A stretch of 64,000 nucleotides of DNA from Lachnospiraceae bacterium (lineage in GTDB: Bacteria > Bacillota > Clostridia > Lachnospirales > Lachnospiraceae). The notes under the pieces were generated by a model, which had not been told where the DNA came from, searched no databases, and was given only the letters and a program-made list of their open reading frames with translations. The DNA lies in NCBI GenBank assembly GCA_009774375.1, contig VSNO01000002.1, positions 1 to 64,000 on the forward strand, given 5' to 3'. The position numbers and the translations under genes were made by a program. This document shows positions 61,019 through 64,000 of the stretch, in pieces. Every line of letters begins with the position of its first letter. Position 1 is the first letter of the stretch.

Positions 61019-61442
61019 CGTATCATCTCCTCATAGGTGCTTCTCCAGTCCTTTTCCGCCCAATACTCGGAACCGTCCCTGAGCCGTCCGATCAGGCGGT
61101 ATTGAAACATTTCCCTGCGAATCAGTTCTATGTCCGTAAACGCAATATTCTGCCTGATGATCTCGTTTATTTCTTTCTCTGTGTATTTTCTGTCCATGTC
61201 GATCTGCTCTGCTATTTTTATCAGTACAATGATTCTCATTGGCTTTTTCGATGGGTATTGCAGCAGTCTTCCCTCCGAGTCATAATAGGACGCTAATTTT
61301 TTATAGTATGTCTCAATCATTTTTCCATCATACTCCTTTACTTTGTCACGGTTGAGGCTGTCGTCATGCCAATTTCGTCCAAACAATATTTACCACGCAT
61401 AAATACCATTGTCTCATGGCTAATCTGTTCAAGAACTGTCAT
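61015..61442 (-). pseudogene. DUF2087 protein gene with frameshift
   Basis: A strong GGAGG and ATG at 61442 open 34 codons (MTVLEQISHETMVFMRGKYC and so on) that end at TAA 61340-61338. The DUF2087 domain (LLQYPSKKPMRIIVLIKIAE, DRKYTEKEINEI, GSEYW) lies in another frame that overlaps it and continues to 61015. A single shift near 61370-61380 would join them. Alternatively the domain is made alone from ATG 61320, which has AAAGGAG 13 bases before it. Confidence 0.6.
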
Positions 61443-61543
61443 TCGATACCTCCATGTCTTTCGGACCGTGTCCTACGGCATTTTTCCAACACGCCAAAAT
61501 CAACGATTTCATTTGCCTGTCTTACTAAAATAAACATCTGTTT

Positions 61544-63313
61544 TTATCCCGAAATAACCCTGCAGCGCCTCTTGTAGCATGCAATTCCATATCTGTATAT
61601 GGTTGTCATGCCATCGTCAATTAATGCTTCCTCGTAATTGTTGTCATAAATCTGCTTTAACGCTTCTTCGCAGGCACTGTCAAACGCCGCATTCTCGGCA
61701 TATTTCAGCTCGATAACGATGCCAATCTCCTTATCCTCCACCTTCACGCTGATGTCACTGTAGCCGTCGCCGGACTCCGCGTTGGATCTTGCCTTCCAGC
61801 CCCTCATGCCTGCAAATAAGCCAAGCAGGATTCCGTGGTAAAAGTTTTCCTTCATCTGTTTCCTGACACTGGTATCGCGGATACTGATGGCCTTTCTTAA
61901 GTACGATGTAAATTCTTTTTCTATTGTATCTGTGTCATTTTGCTCAAATGCCCTGCAAAAGCTCTCCAGCTTTGGAAAGTCGTTCCTGGTTTCCGTCTCA
62001 AACCATTCCTGGATCTGTTCCTCAAATATCCACTGTATCTCCCTGTTTGGAATAACCAGTCCTGTCAGGCCTCTGTCATCATGCCCGTCCTGTGTCAGAT
62101 AACCTGTCGTAAAAAGAATACTCCACAAATTGTCAGTCGTGGAATCCAGATCCCTGTAAGTCAGCTCCTGCCGGATTTTCTTTCTGATGCTTCCGCCATT
62201 GACCAGAACTTCGATATCGTCCCTGGTAGCAGCGTCCGCTCGGTTTATGAATTTTCTGACAATGTCGTTGCTGCTTGTGTTTACCCAGTAATTCTGCGGT
62301 TCTGTTACATTTCCATCTCGCAGGTCGCTGCAGTAATTAACCACATCCCACGGACAATATATTCCCAGACTACCAAACAAGTAACCATCATACCATTCCC
62401 TGACCGCACCATACTGTTCTGAAAATCCATAGTATTCCAGCATCTGCCGGACCTCTGCATCTGTAAAACCAAAGTATTCCTTGTAGCGCACATCTTTTAC
62501 AGTATATACCCTGAAATTGTTTAACCCAGTAAAGATACTCTCCTTTGATATCCTAAGACACCCTGTCAGGACTGCAAATTTTAAGCAGTCGTTTGTCTTA
62601 AACGCGTTTCCAAACAGGACTCTGACCAGCTCCACCATCGCATCATAATATCCTGACTGATATGCCTTATCAAGCGGTACGTCGTATTCGTCAATCAGCA
62701 TGATGACTCCCTGACCATAATGCTTCTGCAAAAGCTGTGACAATGTCTGCAGGCTGCTTTTGAGCAGTTCATCGGACATTGTATAAGCCCCTCTCTTATC
62801 AATGCTGATCAGCGCTTCATAACGGCTGCGCTCCATTTCCGTCAGACGATCACTCTGCATCAAAAACTGGAACCGCATTGCCTCATTGCCGATTATATGT
62901 CGGAGCATCTCCTTTGCTTCCCCATAATTTGCCCCTGTCGCCCCTTTTAGTGTTATTGAAATCACTGGAAATTTCCCCATGTATTCTTTGCACAGCTCCT
63001 TTTCCCTTGAAATCTCAAGCCCGTCAAAAAGCGCGCCGTTGTCAAACGGCGTGACGTTATTAAACGGCGTGACGTTGTCAAACGGCGTGACGTTATTAAA
63101 CGGCATGACATCACTGCCTGTCTCAAAGAAATATCGCAGCATACTCATGTTCAGGGTCTTTCCAAAACGCCTCGGGCGTGTAAACAGGCTCACTTTTCCC
63201 GGATTCTCCAACAGTGTCTTAATCAGTCCAGTCTTATCAACATAATAGAAACCCCCGATACGCATTTCCTTAAAATTCTCAATCCCCATAGGAAGCTTTA
63301 TTTTTCCTGCCAT
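61544..63313 (-). CDS. AAA-type ATPase with PD-(D/E)XK nuclease domain (DUF1703 type)
   Basis: 589 residues from MAGKIK (ATG at 63313, AAGGGG upstream; 63364 has no site). N-terminal ATPase with YVDKTGLIK, a Walker A-like RPRRFGKT and Walker B VIMLIDEYD. The C-terminal domain has the PD-(D/E)XK core YSDISVKVEDKEIGIVIELK. Proteins of this type are abundant in gut Clostridia and Bacteroides; their role is unproven, with defence or mobile-element links proposed. Residues about 72-102 are hexapeptide repeats from an 18-bp array that also occurs in the TnpB-like gene. Confidence 0.9.
   Translation of the reverse strand: MAGKIKLPMGIENFKEMRIGGFYYVDKTGLIKTLLENPGKVSLFTRPRRFGKTLNMSMLRYFFETGSDVMPFNNVTPFDNVTPFNNVTPFDNGALFDGLEISREKELCKEYMGKFPVISITLKGATGANYGEAKEMLRHIIGNEAMRFQFLMQSDRLTEMERSRYEALISIDKRGAYTMSDELLKSSLQTLSQLLQKHYGQGVIMLIDEYDVPLDKAYQSGYYDAMVELVRVLFGNAFKTNDCLKFAVLTGCLRISKESIFTGLNNFRVYTVKDVRYKEYFGFTDAEVRQMLEYYGFSEQYGAVREWYDGYLFGSLGIYCPWDVVNYCSDLRDGNVTEPQNYWVNTSSNDIVRKFINRADAATRDDIEVLVNGGSIRKKIRQELTYRDLDSTTDNLWSILFTTGYLTQDGHDDRGLTGLVIPNREIQWIFEEQIQEWFETETRNDFPKLESFCRAFEQNDTDTIEKEFTSYLRKAISIRDTSVRKQMKENFYHGILLGLFAGMRGWKARSNAESGDGYSDISVKVEDKEIGIVIELKYAENAAFDSACEEALKQIYDNNYEEALIDDGMTTIYRYGIACYKRRCRVISG
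63020..63109. repeat. In-frame 18-bp tandem repeats in the ATPase gene
   Basis: Four nearly identical units (63038-63109, TTRTYAAACGGCRTGACR on the plus strand) and a degenerate fifth (63020-63037). They encode VMPFNN, VTPFDN and similar. Copies alternate between two versions, so the array expanded as 36-bp pairs. The unit matches the array at 11696-11803 at up to 14 of 18 positions. Confidence 0.9.
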
Positions 63314-63364
63314 ACCATACCCCTTTCTCTGTAAACTACTGCATTTTTTAACAGTATAGCACAT

Positions 63365-63559
63365 TTAAAAGGTAAAACACATCGGATGCGGCACGGATAA
63401 TTGTATCCGTCCGAATCCCAGTTCTGCAACCAGACTTAATTCCGGTATGCCATCTCTTTCACGCAACACATGAACCATCCAGTGCTCATAGGGACAGCTG
63501 ATGCCCCCGCGTTCGATCCGCTCCGGATACGAAAATACCTCCCTTGTGATTTCCTTCAC
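63365..63559 (-). CDS. Short uncharacterised frame, GTG start, possibly a fragment
   Basis: 64 codons beginning with GTG; the frame is open for a further 14 codons upstream without an ATG. It ends one base before the extended ATPase frame. The product (GISCPYEHWMVHVLRE, LGFGRIQLSVPHP) matches no family that I know and has no clear ribosome site. It may be a relic. Confidence 0.25.
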   Translation of the reverse strand: MKEITREVFSYPERIERGGISCPYEHWMVHVLRERDGIPELSLVAELGFGRIQLSVPHPMCFTF

Positions 63560-63636
63560 TCTCCGGTAATCCTTTTCCTGTTCTTTTCTGCTCTTGTATT
63601 CACTTTTTCATATACCAATATATAGACTGTGCCCCC

Positions 63637-64000
63637 TCAAAACTTGTACTGCATAAAATTGCCATTTTTTACAAACCCGAAATCCGTGTACAGCAGCACC
63701 CCCATATCGGAAGCCGTGATCTGGACGCAGCCACATCCATAATCCTTCGCTTCGTTTACCACCCGCGTCAACAGTTCTTTTGCGATGCCCTGTCTGCGGT
63801 AATCTTCCTCGGTGTACATGCTGGAAAGCAGTCCGATCTTTCCGTTGGGGCTGCCAAAATACGGCGGCTTTTCAACGAAGGACATTCCGCTTGTCCCGAC
63901 AATCCGGTCTTTGTCCACTGCCAGCCATGAGACAAACGTGCCGTCCGCCATATGACGGTTATAATAATCAATCAAGGCCGGTCTTAGATCGATATTCTCC
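63637..64000 (-). CDS. GNAT-family N-acetyltransferase, 5' end outside window
   Basis: The frame runs off the right edge: codons for ENIDLRPALIDYYNRH precede the first internal ATG at 63975. About 121 residues are visible, with the acetyl-CoA-binding RRQGIAKELLTRVV (motif A) and the C-terminal YTDFGFVKNGNFMQY. Substrate unknown. It is separate from the ATPase gene and shows its own T-poor downstream region. Confidence 0.88.
   Translation of the reverse strand, partial: ENIDLRPALIDYYNRHMADGTFVSWLAVDKDRIVGTSGMSFVEKPPYFGSPNGKIGLLSSMYTEEDYRRQGIAKELLTRVVNEAKDYGCGCVQITASDMGVLLYTDFGFVKNGNFMQYKF

Noticed and set aside
61544..63313. Anti-phage defence system call for the PD-(D/E)XK ATPase
   Set aside because: No partner genes of a known defence system are adjacent, and members of this family are scattered without a proven role.
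1..64000. tRNA, rRNA or riboswitch genes
   Set aside because: Intergenic regions were read for such elements; none showed a convincing cloverleaf or known aptamer pattern.

Overview
The window looks like chromosomal DNA of a gut-type Clostridia, most probably a Lachnospiraceae relative. The reasons are the strong GGAGG ribosome sites, YesM/YesN-type two-component systems beside carbohydrate ABC importers, a four-gene BceRS/BceAB-like module, a DUF6034 lipoprotein, a PD-(D/E)XK AAA-type ATPase, and pectin, uronate, galactoside and glycogen genes typical of plant-glycan users. No rRNA, tRNA or CRISPR array was seen. Family names come from reading motifs; no search was run.

Layout. (1) 1-9768, minus strand, visibly AT-rich: a surface-polysaccharide operon for phosphodiester decoration. 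It holds a glycerophosphotransferase-like protein with a propeller-like tail, a TagD-like cytidylyltransferase fused to a Gfo/Idh/MocA dehydrogenase, an NPCBM-like miniprotein, a glycerophosphodiesterase, LicD, a LicC-like cytidylyltransferase fused to a HisC/CobD-fold PLP enzyme, a methyltransferase-like protein and a glycosyltransferase cut by the window edge. (2) 9857-12304: a TnpB-like gene that has lost all three canonical RuvC acidic residues but keeps its zinc finger. It is followed by structured repeats and a right-end-like hairpin, and preceded by a repeat-rich intergenic region. (3) 12482-18920: BceRS/BceAB-like regulator, kinase, ATPase and FtsX permease, then a VanZ-like protein and an SH3-like membrane protein. 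(4) 19150-20087: RelB/YoeB toxin-antitoxin beside a decayed partial copy. (5) 20347-22410: a chemoreceptor. (6) 22474-37521: GH38, NifU-like, KdgF-like cupin, GH28-like and an unrecognised 812-residue protein with an ABC importer and YesN/YesM. (7) 37586-43864: GH36 alpha-galactosidase, ABC importer and AraC regulator. (8) 43874-53167: DUF4015 lipoprotein, YcxB-like protein, glycogen phosphorylase, LacI regulator, CheY and debranching enzyme. (9) 53518-57102: kduI, LacI regulator and uxaC, so uronates feed into central metabolism. (10) 57166-64000: decay zone with a broken DUF6034 lipoprotein, a response regulator with an internal deletion and a stop codon, an intact kinase, remnants of small genes, a PD-(D/E)XK ATPase and a partial acetyltransferase.

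The most unusual observations are the apparently nuclease-dead TnpB homologue with an omega-RNA-like 3' region, a candidate RNA-guided repressor. A second is an 18-bp tandem repeat found in the same reading phase inside that gene and inside the unrelated ATPase gene 51 kb away. Others are the two fused nucleotidyl-transfer enzymes of the polysaccharide operon, and a 27-bp palindromic motif in inverted orientation flanking a 316-bp repeat-rich segment.
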